Source: Antedon mediterranea (Eukaryota; Echinodermata; Crinoidea; Comatulida; Antedonidae). Taken from it: a DNA stretch of 64,000 nucleotides. Made by a program: the position numbers and the translations under genes. This document shows, one piece after another, positions 1-12,741 of the stretch. The notes beneath the pieces are model-generated. The model saw nothing but the letters and a program-made list of their open reading frames with translations, did not search any database and was not told the origin of the DNA. Each line of letters opens with the position of its first letter. The stretch's first letter is position 1. Location of the stretch: the NCBI RefSeq assembly GCF_964355755.1, contig NC_092679.1, positions 1,054,001 to 1,118,000 on the forward strand, read 5' to 3'.

Positions 1-1930
1 TTTAATAGCTAGCCTCCAAGTCGTGTATACCCGACACTATGTACCTAGAGTGCCTGGATAGTTAGCCCAGAGCATGTTGGACTACTACTAAACTCAGACT
101 ACAAACAGTTCACTGACCAGCATAGGGTCATTATTACACAAGCTTCAAAATGTCATTCAAAGCATTATCGACGCCCACAACTTCCAAACAAAATGTTAAC
201 AACTCTATTTAAGCATACTCCATAAAAAATTTACAACTTGAACTACTGGTTAAATTTACTTTCAATTCATTAAAGGAAAGCCTATAAAGCAAACTGCAAT
301 AAAGGAGTTGGTTGAATGGTTTAGGAAGAAAGCCAATATGCGGCTCCTATTATCCTTGGAATCTGAATACAAACAGCTATAGAATACACAAGGCACTCAT
401 CAATAATACAACACACACACATTATTTATACTTGCTGTTCTTGCTATCTTATGTAACAGTACATGCTGCAATGGTAAGGCCAAATATAGGCCCTTCCTCA
501 CACAATTTTTGGAGTCACATACATTTTTAACTACTGTACCAATATTTGCTTAAATAAAAAAAATCTTTCAATTTATTAAATAATTAATAAATGATTGTTA
601 TTTTGAGTTTAGTCAGCCAATGTACCAAAACATGCGAATTATCACAATTTTTTAGTGTCGAACACAAATTTATATCCGGGGTAAGAATTATTTTTTTAAG
701 TCTCTGATTTTCTACAAAAAACTCGGTCATTGCAAATTTTAAACTCCCCATTACTGTACCTTATGTGAATGACTAAATATATTAAACCCAATAAGCCTGA
801 GGTAATGAACTAGGGTTTTAGCAAATATTAATTCAGAAAATGAGGAAAAATACAAGTTTAAAAAAGAATGAAGTTAAGGATCTGAAAAAGAAAAAGGCAA
901 AAATAGTAGAGGATGACAGAGGCCCAAGAAAATGAATACTATAATGCTCTGTTGACAGATGGATGAGTAGATACTCCCAACATTTTAATTTCTTGTTTTA
1001 AAATGGATTTAAATAATAATCATAAAACTATTTTTTCATTTCATCATAAAAATATGATTATTCAACAGTATTTATTAAATTATAAATTAAAAAAATATAA
1101 ACCAGGTTATTATAATAACAAGTGTACTTTACTTCATAAACACAGCTTACGTACAAAAAAGCATAAAATAAAAAGTCGATACTTAAAGCCAATATTACCA
1201 TATAGAATGATAGGATACTACAATCATATACGGTACCTTCAATTTACATGTTAATTATTCCAATAACAAGATTTATAATAACTGTTAGAACCTAAACCCA
1301 AACATAAAAATAGGAATGTGAACTGTACATTATATTAGCGCAGCGTACTTTAATACATTAGATAGGCATAATATTAAAATTCTTCAGGGATCAACTCAAC
1401 ATATTTAGCATAAAGGTTGTCCCTAATGGGATCAAGAAAATGCAGTGTATGCTGTCAAAGCGTATCTACACTAATTCTTTGCCGTAGCCAACGTCTGCGA
1501 CAATTACTTCATTTATAAGTTCATGTTCAATTTACTAAATTAATTATTTTAAATTCGATGATGTAATCCTCTTCCTCATGATAGAGATAGAAAAATCATT
1601 ATTATCATCATGATTTGAGACAATGACGATGCTAAAGTTGACGGTGATGATAATAATGATTTTAAAACCTTGATACTCTCAAGCGCAATTTGCGTTTTCA
1701 AAGATAAACTGATTCACACAGTATTATTTTTCACACAGCGAATATAATAAGTGCCTGTGGAATACATACAGACTTGTGATACAATTTGGTGGGTAACACT
1801 TATGCTGTGTACTTAGGTATGCATAGTATGTATGTATGTAGACCATATAATATCAAGTATAGTAGTTATCGGTATGTATTTCACACACGTGGGCAATGCT
1901 TATTCGACAAACAACAATGAATCCAAACCT

Positions 1931-2090
1931 CTGTAGTATACACTATCAAACTACAGCAGTTTTACAAAAAAAGTTTGATGTGCCCAAATATGGCAAGATA
2001 TGTTCAAATATGGTAGTGATATGACATCATCATGTCCATCACATCACATTTTTTAGTCACAGAAAGTTTGATAGTGTAGACAGAGCTTAA
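1931..2090. mobile_element. MITE copy 1 (family 'CTCTGTCTACACTATCAAAC')
   Basis: TIRs near 'ctgtagtatacactatcaaa' and 'agtttgatagtgtagacaga'. The interior has two 'aaatatgg' core units. Confidence 0.8.
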
Positions 2091-3700
2091 TAAGAACAGC
2101 AATACAATTCTGATATTATGTATTGTTTCATATGCACAGTATGGAGACGAGAAATGGTTAATTCTGAACAGTTTTAATATACATGTGCAAGTGTATCAAT
2201 ATTTTATTATACAAATATTGATAGTAGTAGAATAAAAAAGTACCTATTGTAATGTATTGATTTTTAACAATAAGTAATAGCATAACATGATTCGTACTTC
2301 ATCCAATGTCAAGGTAACGAGAAATCGTCATAGCAACTTATTAAATTGTAGGGTTTTTTAAAAATGTGTTTAAATTCTACCAAAAACCATACTTAAATAC
2401 ATGTTAGCAGTGCTAATAATACCAAACCATACTCTAAATACATGATAGCAATGTTAATAATAAGGCTAACAAGTTTCTTGTTTAAATGTAGCTTAATTAA
2501 AATCTGCATTTCTGATGACTTAATGAGTCAGAACCGATATTGAAAAAGAATTAGTTAACTTAAAAGTCAGTTGACAAACTGCATGAAATTCTACACGAAC
2601 TAGAGCTAAGGTTTTGTCGAAAATTCTGATATAATAGAATACCAAGTCTGATTAGAAGAACAACGTTGGCACTTATTAATTTGATTTCTAAAAACATTAA
2701 CTAGTCTAGCATAAACCGACAAAAGCCTGCGATATCCAGAGGGAGGGCTTTGATACGAAAAGTTACAAGTTCTACTGTAATTGACTAATCCGTCAACCAT
2801 GCCCTTACGTGGGTCAACAATTCCTGCACCAAACACAATAATTTTTAAACTGACTTCCAATACCAAATTTGTTCTTTAGATTACTATAGTATTACCAACT
2901 ATAGATAAAGAGATAAACAAAAAGATTAGATAGAAACAGATTAAATACAAGAGATTAAATTTGATGATCACCAGCCATTGATAAATTGCATGATGGGATG
3001 GATCCATCATCAATCAAGTTAAAATTAAAGACCAACACTTCCCTGTTGCTATGATATGAAAAGCACATCATCAGCAAATGTCAAGTATGAGATTGGCTGT
3101 AGGCAAGAAATGCAGTTTATTGACCAATTGATCCAACAGTGTTTGAAACCTTTTCTATTTCAATGAGGTATTTGAACATAGTAGGCTATAAAGGTTGTTC
3201 AACATCAACAAGATTTACTTTATTCCTTACAAAAGCTGAATATCCTCTGGCATATCCCACTCCCTAGAACATGAAATTGGGTGGGACTATACATGAGAAA
3301 CCCTGGTTCAGGAAAAAAATGATTCAGTAAATCATTTTGTTGTAAAAACTCATGTGAACTGGCTAGAGAGGCCTAACATTCAGACCAAACGTCAATACTG
3401 AGACTATACCCAGGGATATGCCGGTTTTAGACATAAAGTAGGAGGTGGGATTAGACCCCAAGTGGGATTGTACCCGAGGATATACGGTAATTGGAGATTA
3501 TAGTTACTATAAAACTCCACTTTGGATTTTTAATAAATAGTTCCTGGCTATAGAAATATTCCTAGTCTTATTCAACCACTCCTATTATAATTGGCCAGAA
3601 GAATAATACTTTAAGGTTAAAACTTGTTACATATTCCATAGGGATTATTATTATTTTCATAATGTATTCTTCTCTTAGTAATTAGTCTTCAGATAGACTA

Positions 3701-3735
3701 TTGTTGGTTTATCCAGGTAAGCTAGGCACGAAGTA
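3701..3735 (+). mobile_element. SINE family B tail fragment
   Basis: 'gtttatccaggtaagctagg' then 'cacgaag', matching the tail at 38210-38236. Confidence 0.6.
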
Positions 3736-4196
3736 TATTCACTACAATTACTTGGCAGTAAACGGAATGTTCACAATGATCATGATGTCAACTGACCGTG
3801 GGATTAACATAAAAATTGGATTAGTTTGTGCTAACTGCATAAATGTAGCTTTGTGTGTGGGTGTCATGATAAATACTGTATGCTTTATTTATATTGCTTA
3901 TGGTAGTACAGTAATCTGTATTTACTGACTGCTGTGATTAATGACAATGATAATGTTGATTGATGATGATAATGAGATTATTGTGGATCAGAACAAATGA
4001 ATACTAACTACAAAATGGTTTGAAGTACAATGTATGTGATGCAGTAACCAGTGTAAATGTAACAAAAACATATAGAAACATAATATTATTCTTAAATAAT
4101 AGTTAAGGTACACATTTAAATTCATTTTTAAAATATCCTTTCTAAATTTTAACATAATTTTTGAGTGATATAAAAATGAAATATCCTTTCTACTAA

Positions 4197-4348
4197 AGCT
4201 CTATGTACACTATCAAACTTATGTGACAAAAAGTGTGATGTGCCCAAATATGGTAGTGATATGCTCAAATATGGTAGTGATATGACATCATTGTGTCCAT
4301 ATATATTTTTTGTCGCATAAAGTTTGATGATAGTGCAGACAAAGCTTT
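4197..4348. mobile_element. MITE copy 2
   Basis: Both TIRs are present but diverged. The core unit 'caaatatggtagtgatatg' is repeated twice. Confidence 0.82.
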
Positions 4349-5796
4349 ACTTGCAATTTTAGGATCATTTTTTAGTAAAATAATAAATATTGGATAACAT
4401 GACATGGTATTACCTTCACTACAATTAAACATGTTAATAAATTATGTTGATTTAATTGTTTCACCATGAGTGACATGCTGAACTAATTATTTCCATAGAA
4501 TGATGAATGTTCAATACACATAGGACTAACTATTACAGTTCTAGACACTAATAATTAAAGACAATCGTATAAATTAATGAAAACAAGATAGTAATGTGGG
4601 AGTTAATGAGTAAATATCATCACACACTGCAAGAATTAAAATATATCATTTATGTGTACTACTTAATTATCCTGTAAAGATCTTCTTCAAAGATGGAACT
4701 TTTTTTTTAATCACAAAATTATATTTTGTTAAAACAATTATCTTCATTTACCTCGATGTTGAGACTTAATAAAGTTATAGCTTGTGTTCTGTCACTCTAT
4801 AAATTGTCCCGAGATTTGACATAGTGACACATGTATGAAAACAAGTTGTCATCATTGATGACTTGAGATCGTTATTGAATTATTAACGCCGCACAAACTG
4901 GTTCATGATTTTTTTTTTTCATCATATTTTACATTTGAGGCCATGCATCATTCAACACAACGTAATCTTCTTTTTTAATTATATTTCAACCAAGTAAAAA
5001 CCAGTTAAATTAAAAATTGATAACATTTATTAATACCAAACATTATATTGTAGTGTCTGCACAGTTTTCATTATTATGACATCATTATGACAAATATATT
5101 ATTTAATTGCTTTTGAATGAATGACGTGAAGAGACACTAGCCTTTGGAGCAGATGGGCAGTTGTACTGTTAACAAAGGATCTATTCAGCTTGGAGGTTGT
5201 TTTTTTTTTGCAAAAAGGTCATAAGGATACTGGTAGCCTAGAGAAAGTTATAGAAATATTTGCTAGGAGAGAAACCGAATTAGAATAATAAAATAAAATA
5301 TTAGGTTTCTCGATACATAATACACTACTTGATATTATTGGTAGTGTTTGTAATTGAAAGTAAAATAAGTCAAAACATATCATGGTTTGATATCTTATTC
5401 TTATTAATATTATTATTAGGCGTTTGTTGAAGCTGAAATACAAAGTATTTTAAAATGCTTTGCTAGGCCTAGTATAGGCTGCCTAGGCTATTATTATTAT
5501 AATATTATTATTATATAAAAAGAAATTCAATTTCAATAACTTTAAAATTAAAATGTTACGCAAGATGCTTTTTATTTATTAAAAATGTTATTATTGCCAT
5601 CTAGGCTAGGCCTAACTCTAGCCTAAATAGCCTAGTACAGCCAGTAGGCCATATGTATAATAGTATACAGTTATAATTTAGGCCCTAAAATCCATCTAAA
5701 CCTAGCCTAGCTAGCAGGCTGGGAAGGGCTTAATTAATTATACAGCCATCATCATCAACTGCCTAACTTAAAAACACAAAAAAGACCTCTCACCAA

Positions 5797-6115
5797 TCAC
5801 ACGAAGAATATTTCAATATCGTCAATATCATCCAAAGATCAAAACATATTCCATCAACTAATTGATGGATTGTTCATTTGAACATCATCTTCAAAATACG
5901 GCAATATCCGTTGCAAATAAGCTGTCAATGTAACGGAGCTCCGTGGTTGTGATGGTGGCCCCTCGATAATTCCGATCAAAGCAAAGATAAGCAATGTTGC
6001 TCGCCTGGAGAATGCTCCTCCTCCCCGCGCGAAAGCAGCGAGATTGTTGCAAACCACCGCGACAGAAAAATCCACTGCTAATTCCAAAATAAATAGCACC
6101 CTCTATAGTTTCTCT
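5797..6115 (-). other. CpG-rich block, possible promoter or first exon of an unknown minus-strand gene
   Basis: Unlike its surroundings, this stretch has clustered CpG (for example CCCCGCGCGAAAGC at about 6025). It encodes an 81-residue open frame at 6099..5854 on the minus strand with a hydrophobic start (MLFILELAVDFSVAVVC) and a second hydrophobic stretch (RRATLLIFALIGII). A good donor, ATTG|GTGAGAGG, lies near 5797, past the stop of that frame. It could be a 5' UTR exon. I recognise no family. Confidence 0.25.
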
Positions 6116-6747
6116 ATATAAAAACTTTTTTTAAATACTTCCAAAACAAAACATGCGACGTATTTCCATTAAAAAAATAATTCATAGGCCTAGTTTTATT
6201 TTATATTGATATTTTAATGAAAACTGCACAAAACACCAAATCAATTGAATTTAAAAAGTGTATTACAATTACACCACATTTGTATCCGAAATTGTAAAAA
6301 GCAATGCAGTGGTATACTAGCATTCGTACTTACAATATTGCTTTATAGAAATAAGCTTTTAGGATACTTATCTCAATTTTAAATACAATCAATGCATAGT
6401 AGCATCACATGATAAAAGTAATATTTCAATATTAACATACTTTGCATTTCATAATGATTATAGGGCCTACTACAGATTGGTGGATTCATTATTAATTTCC
6501 ACAAAATAAATTGTCATAATACAAAATAGAGAATTGTTAGTTATTACATGTTAGTAGTGGTAGTGTAATATGGTTCATATTAAAATACATTAAATGTCCT
6601 TTAGTATTATTTCATTTACTTATTACTACAGTATTTAAAACAATGCTGATGCCATCGTGCCATTTGAAAGACATCAATATACAAAGTTGGTATAGTAAAA
6701 ATGGAAAGGCTGTGAATATTAGTCGTTTTAGCTCTGTTTAATTAGTC

Positions 6748-6914
6748 AGGCCTATAAAAGGACCTACCACAAGGCCTACAACAGGGTCTTCCATAAGGCC
6801 TAAAACAGGGTCTACCATAAGGCCTAAAACAGGGTCTACCATAAGGCCTACAACAGGGTCTACCATAATGCCTACAACAGGGTCTAGCACAACAACTACA
6901 GCAGGGTCTACCAA
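6748..6914. repeat. 24-bp minisatellite, about 7 copies
   Basis: Unit close to 'ataaggcctaaaacagggtc' plus 'tacc'. Because 24 is a multiple of three, it leaves frames such as VDPVVGLM and GRPCFRPY open on the minus strand. These are repeat artefacts. Confidence 0.85.
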
Positions 6915-6949
6915 CACCTTTTTTTCCATTAAATATCAATTTGTTTTTC

Positions 6950-8800
6950 AATACAATATCATTTTTTTATCATACCGACGTCGTACTTATACAATTAAAA
7001 TTACAATGCAATGTTAATAAGTTATTAATTTCCCACACATTTATACAAAAATATAATTATTTAATTTACATATTGTCATTTTACATTTGTGTCATATAGT
7101 GATATATTATTTTAAATATATTTAAACGAAAATAAATCATACATATATTAAATCTTATATTCAGCCTATCTATGCAATTATATCAACACCCAATTAAAAA
7201 AGAACATTTCAGATGAAACAAGGAATTTGAGAAGCAAAAAACCCTGTAAAACAATGTTTCTATTATTTCTGCTGCTGCTAAGTTGGTGCTTTAAACATTT
7301 TATGGATTTATTGAAGACAAAATGCTACAGGATCTGTGCTAGTGGTAAATATTAATTAAAATAAAATTAAAAAATAATTAATTAATTCTGTATTGTTCTT
7401 ATTCATTTGTAATTGTTTAGTTTTAATGTCATTTTTTCATATTTGTATTAATAACCTTGTTTGTAGTTTTTAATGTAAAAAATTAAATAATAACACAGTA
7501 CTTTAAAACACACATAAAATATATTGTACATAAATGTATTTACAGAAAAAACTTACTTACCATTGAAAAATCCTAAATTTCATTTCTAACTTGTGAACTA
7601 TTTGATCTTTATATTGAAACTTTTGACATATTTTCAAATGTTAGGAGATCGTTATAGATATTTTGTATTTTAATATTTGAGACTATAAAATGCTTCTCAA
7701 TTCCTTTTAATGAAAGACATACATTGAAGGCAATAAAAGCGGTGAACAAAAATAAATAAATTAAAATAAATAAATTAAAAAGAATAATAAATAAACAATA
7801 ATGTAATAATATTAATAATGCACAAGATATTATTAATGAAATATCAGCGTATTTTAATAAATTACCGTAAAAATTAAAATTCTATTTTTAGATACATTTG
7901 GGGTGGTGCTCAATTGTTGCATTCCATAGTTGAAATAATTATTATGTTGCTTTCCCGAGTTTCAATTGGTATTTTCCCAATTGATTTTACATTCTGAGTT
8001 TTTACCTCTTTTAACGTATTTATGATTTGATGGTTAGCAAAACAACTGTGTATACATTCAGCACTTTAATATCCCCTTATATCAATTCTTATAATTACTA
8101 TTTACTACTTTTATTAGTATTATCATATCACATCATTATCATTATTATCATCACCATTATTACTATTATTATTATAATTATTATCATTATCATTATTATA
8201 AAATTAAATATGACAATATGCAGCAAAATAAATCTTCAAAAATATAGCAAATAATAATCATAAAATATAAAAAAACAACATAATTAATATTAAGAATTAG
8301 TAATATTAAAACCATATGGAGTCAATAACTATAATTATTATTATCAAAAATGCATAATGTAATTATTATAAATGACATTCCTTAAGATCAAAACAATCTT
8401 TATATTTTCTAATTTTGATTTTGAGATTCTTCTAATTTTAAAATTATTTAAAATACATACAAAATTTGTTACAGTATTTAAAATTTCAGATTAATTCTTA
8501 TCAAATATTAATACGAAAAAGATTCCAATTAAAAATTGTCTAAACTGATGATAAGCAAACATTTTAAAATAAATGATTCAATTTAAAAATTATTGTTATA
8601 AAATATTTATTTGTATTTAAAATAAAGAAATTTGAAACGGTAAAACCTGATCTTTGGTGAGATTAATTTGAAGACTTGAGGTCGTCTTGCATGCAATATT
8701 TACTCATGCAAATTCTCTGCAAAAAAAAAAATATAATAAGGTTAAAAAAAGTTATTGTTTAATATCAGTTCTTGTTCAATGTATTAAACTTGATAGTAAC
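6950..8800. other. Very AT-rich gene-free stretch
   Basis: Mostly A/T with ATT/ATC microsatellite-like sequence around 8110-8200. No exon, RNA gene or named element was recognised. Confidence 0.5.
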
Positions 8801-8825
8801 ATGGTTTATTAATGTACTCACACAA

Positions 8826-9127
8826 GTATCAGGAGTGGTGTTTGGTACCAGGGGTGGGGTTTGTTTGGTACCAGGGGTGGGGTTTGGTACCAGGGGTGGG
8901 GGTTAGCAACAGGGGTGGGGGTTAGCAACAGGGGCGGGGTTTGGCAACAGGGGTGGGTTTTGGAACCAGGGGTGGGGTTTGGTAACAGGGGTGGGGTTTG
9001 GTACCAGGGGTGGGGTTTGGTAACAGGGGTGGGGTTTGGCAACAGGGGTGGGGTTTGGTAACAGGGGTGGGGTTTGGAACCAGGGGTGGGGAAGAAGTGG
9101 GGTTTGGCACCCAGGGGGGGGGGGGGT
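8826..9127. repeat. G-rich minisatellite (about 20-bp unit) ending in a poly-G run
   Basis: Units like 'ggtttggtaacaggggtggg' with variants (gtacc, caaca, aacca), about 13 copies, followed by a run of about 14 G at 9112-9126. The plus strand has many closely spaced G3-G4 runs, so quadruplex formation is plausible. Open frames on both strands here are repeat artefacts. Confidence 0.88.
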
Positions 9128-9554
9128 GATCTGCATGGAAAAGACCTTATAACAAACCATCTTCCCATTATTGCATAGGTTCCAGTGCTGTAAATGGTAT
9201 ACAGATATTGCATTGGAAGTTTTGTTTTGCGATGACCTACGACCTACGTATTGATGTGTCATTGGTTGTCACCTGGACCTAGAAACCACCCAAACTACAA
9301 AACTGTGCCAAGGAATCGAGTGAGGGGTATGTCATCACATGAATTCAATTAAATGCCAACAGACCTTATGTTAAAACAAAATGCATCATAACAATTGCAG
9401 TAACAGGTTAACAATATAGTGTGTCAAGGTGTTACAACATGCAAACATAAAAACGCTATCACTTATTATTAATAGTTTGATGATGCTAGGCTTTGTATAG
9501 CAGGTTTATTACAGTATGTCCTAAAAAAAAGGGGGAGATTTTCATTTAAAAAAT

Positions 9555-9664
9555 TGTCCATATATGGACATGATGATATCACTACCATATTTGGGCATAT
9601 CAATAGTGTATTTAGGCACATCACACTTTTTTGTCAAACTAGTTTGATAGTGTATACACAGCTT
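9555..9664. mobile_element. MITE copy 3, left end missing
   Basis: Starts inside the family at 'gtccatatatggacatgatg' and ends 'agtttgatagtgtatacaca' then GCTTAA. Confidence 0.75.
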
Positions 9665-9925
9665 AAGAGGCCTTCAAGTAGGCCTAAGTCTAAGCAATCT
9701 AGCTCCAAAAATGAAACAAAAAACAAACAAAGGTTTTTTAATGAACGCATATGAGATGAACTTCAACAAAACAAAGTTTGGTGACACATTGGTATGCAAA
9801 TTTATTCAAATATGCATATTAAGTTTAAAATATCAGGAACCCATAGCTCGCAAATCGCTGGTTGTATTGAGGTGATTTTTTTCTAGAATATTTTATGGGA
9901 TGTCCCTCGCAAGGCTATAAGGTAT

Positions 9926-9931
9926 TTTATT
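9926..9931 (-). terminator. Possible PLCB poly(A) signal
   Basis: AATAAA on the minus strand, about 290 nt downstream of the PLCB stop. A second candidate lies at 9800-9805. Such hexamers are common by chance in AT-rich DNA. Confidence 0.3.
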
Positions 9932-10220
9932 AGGTTTGGTTACATTTAAATAAAATTACTCAAGCAGAAAAATATCAATTATTTTTGGTTAAAAGATGGT
10001 ATGCAAATTGAATATATGATAACCAAACAATGAAAAACTAAAAAACAAAAAGAAAACTATTTTACAGTACATTTTAGAATTTCTAAAAATTTAAATAAAT
10101 AAAAATGTGAAAATAATGAGGTGCTGCTTTTTTGATGTTCCAAAAATAAATAAAAGTGAAATATATCATGGAATGTGCAGTATACAAAAATCTCCATTTC
10201 TTGTTGAGTACAGTATACCT

Positions 10221-12741
10221 TTACAACTTGGTGTCATCATAAAACGAAGAATCAAAGATCGAACTATCAGACGAATGAGCTGGTGAAAGATCGGAGGAAT
10301 GAGCCGACGAGGGAGACTTGATATAGAGACCGGAGCCATTGGACTGGTGATTACCTTGGCTAGGAAGTGAATGCCCATTACCATTTGTGTGCAAATCCAT
10401 GCACCTACTGCTGTATTTGCGTTCATCTTCAAGAACATCGCAGTTATCTCGATATTGCTTCTCCAAATCAGCGAGCACCTACAAAATAGAAATTTTTGTG
10501 AGTTACTACAGGTATGTACAGACGGATCCTATTGGTTAAAATGTAATGTAAACATCTGAAACCATTGTGCAAATATGGTAGTGATGTGCCCAAATATGAC
10601 AGTCATCGTGTCCATCATATATGGTCACATCACATTTTTTTGTCACATAAAGTTTAAGAGTGTAGACAGAGCTTTAGTTAAATATTTTATTATTTAGAAA
10701 ATTAAAATAACTGAAACCTGATTAGCATTTTCTTCAACACTAGTTGTGATTTGTTGCATCGTCTTCCTCATCTCCTCTGCTTTTGTTGCATGCTCTTCAT
10801 CAAGCTGACAAAGAGAAGGAAATGATAACATTTATGATCTTCCGTTAGAATGAAATATTTTACATTTACTTCTTAACTTTACTATTTTGTAACTTATATG
10901 TATTACTGTCCACTTCCTAAGCCTCAAATGCGACTTAAGCACGATTAATTATAAAATTGTTTATCCATCCTGTAATTGGCGAGTTTGTGCTCGCTGTTGG
11001 ATGTGTATGATATAAATAAACTACACAAATACTAATAAAATAATAACTGCTCGTTTTTACAAGAATGTATTGCTTACATTTCTAACTTTTTGTACAGCGT
11101 CTTTTACTTTTTTCTGCTTCAATTCATTCATGGAACGAAGTTCGGATGATGCGCTATCATGACCTTTAGATGAGGTCACATATTCCTTAATTTCTCGATT
11201 CCTTTGGGCTTCCATATTTTTTTTCAGTTGCGTTCGTGACCTGTAATGAAAACAATTATATAGCAATATATTTAAAATGTTTGAAGCTTATTTTCCTTTT
11301 TGTGTTCATGCTGATAATAAGATCAATTGAGAATGCGACAAGTTTGTTCATAAAGTTTGTCTAAAAAGAAACTTAAGCTCTGTCTAGACTATACAAAATT
11401 ATGTGACAAAAAAAGTGTGACGTGCCCATATATGGACATGATGATATCATATTAATACCATATTTGTGTACATCACACTTTTTAACTAGTTTGATAGTGT
11501 AGACAGAGCCTTACTTAGCTTGCACACTAGCTAGCTTTCTAAGCTGCTGAGCATGTGACCGTTGCAGCAACTCAAGTTCCATCTCTATTTGAATACCCAG
11601 GTGTTCCTTCTTTTGGTTCAATACACTCTTGTAGTAATGCTGACCAATCTTGACCATCGCATTCTCATGTCGTCCTTTCAAAGAGTCCATCTGGACAAAT
11701 GCAAAGAAAACAATGATATAAATGCATTGAATAGTATAACAATTTCACAGCCAATATCTACACAAATGAACAATGATATCAATGCATTGAATAGTAAAAC
11801 TATTACACAGCCAATACCTACATACCTGATTACGTTGTGATGTCTTCAACTCCTCCATTTCTCGATCTGTTTTCTGCAACACATCTCTAAAGAAGTAGAT
11901 TTATAATGTCGAATTATTTTACTGCAGTTATTGCAGTAACTACATTTTTTGTACAAATATGTGGACAATCATTGAAATAAACAGTGTGTATCATTAACCA
12001 ACTTTATAAATGATTGCATAAACATATTAAAGAGTGAAAAAAAAACGAGTTACGGCAGTAACCGCATTAGAATAATTTTTGTTTGACATGCGGTTTAGTT
12101 TATAATACCATCAAACACCTTTGTACAAGGTGGGAATTGTTGGGCTTAAAGACTACAAAACAACCCTTATAATGAATTTATTTATTTTTATTTGACTGTT
12201 ATAAAATACTCAAAAACAACCAAAGGTTGAAATGAAGAGTTTATAATAATTTAAAATGAATGAATAAATTAAAACAGTCGAATAAGTTCTTATGTCAATT
12301 TTCTTGACAAAAGTCATATTATGATTCTTTGCACATTTTATGGCTGATAATTTATACTGGGTAAATTGTCAGAAAAACAAGTTCTTACGATGTTTTGCGT
12401 TTTCTTTCTTTCTGATGTTGCTTCTCAAGAACTTTCAATGCTTTTTGTTGTATTGACTCCAATTTTACAATCTCTAGTTCTTGTTCTTTCTTAAGTTTTC
12501 CAACTTTCTTTTCATGTTTCCTTGTAATCTTCTCCAATTGCTGTTCCAGCTTCTGCATGTCTTTCATGTATCTCTTAATTAAAAAATAAATTATATATTT
12601 TTATATAAGATAAGATAATTAGAGGAAATAAAATTTCGTTTCCTATTATTTATTTATTTTATTTATTTGTTCTTTATACTGGGTGACTTCTTACTTTTTG
12701 TTTACGTATTTCCTCAATTGTAGTTGGTATAATATCATCAG
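10221..12741 (-). CDS. PLCB1: PLCB exons 29-35: distal C-terminal coiled-coil domain and PDZ-type tail
   Basis: Exons at 12695-12741, 12389-12573, 11826-11886, 11515-11690, 11078-11240, 10718-10804 and 10221-10478, residues 1095-1419. The sequence is highly charged and heptad-like ([68 protein letters not shown]), the helical bundle that binds Galpha-q and membrane in PLC beta. The last exon ends in a Ser-rich tail and the residues DDTKL before the stop at 10221. Thr at -2 and Leu at 0 form a class I PDZ ligand, as the C terminus of mammalian PLCB3 does. Confidence 0.92.

Larger units (their letters stand above)
1..5790. other. Left flank without recognisable genes
   Basis: AT-rich sequence. 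I see two MITE copies (1931-2090 and 4197-4348), a short SINE-tail match (3701-3735), and 'aggcctag'-rich sequence at 5455-5730. Short open frames exist at 2606-2866 (minus), 1003-1254 and 3701-3928 (plus), but none has a recognisable domain or convincing splice context. Confidence 0.5.
9260..10220. other. PLCB 3' flank and probable 3' UTR
   Basis: Contains a truncated MITE copy at 9555-9664. A 'cctggacctagaaaccaccc'-like motif at 9270-9300 recurs diverged at 23647-23670. No exon was recognised. Confidence 0.45.

Noticed and set aside
838-934. Lys-rich plus-strand frame ending PRK after a possible CAG acceptor
   Set aside because: Short, low complexity, and with no upstream exon or recognised family.
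8818-9262. Pro-rich and Gly/Trp-rich frames on both strands
   Set aside because: By-product of the G-rich minisatellite; frames overlap on both strands and have no splice context.
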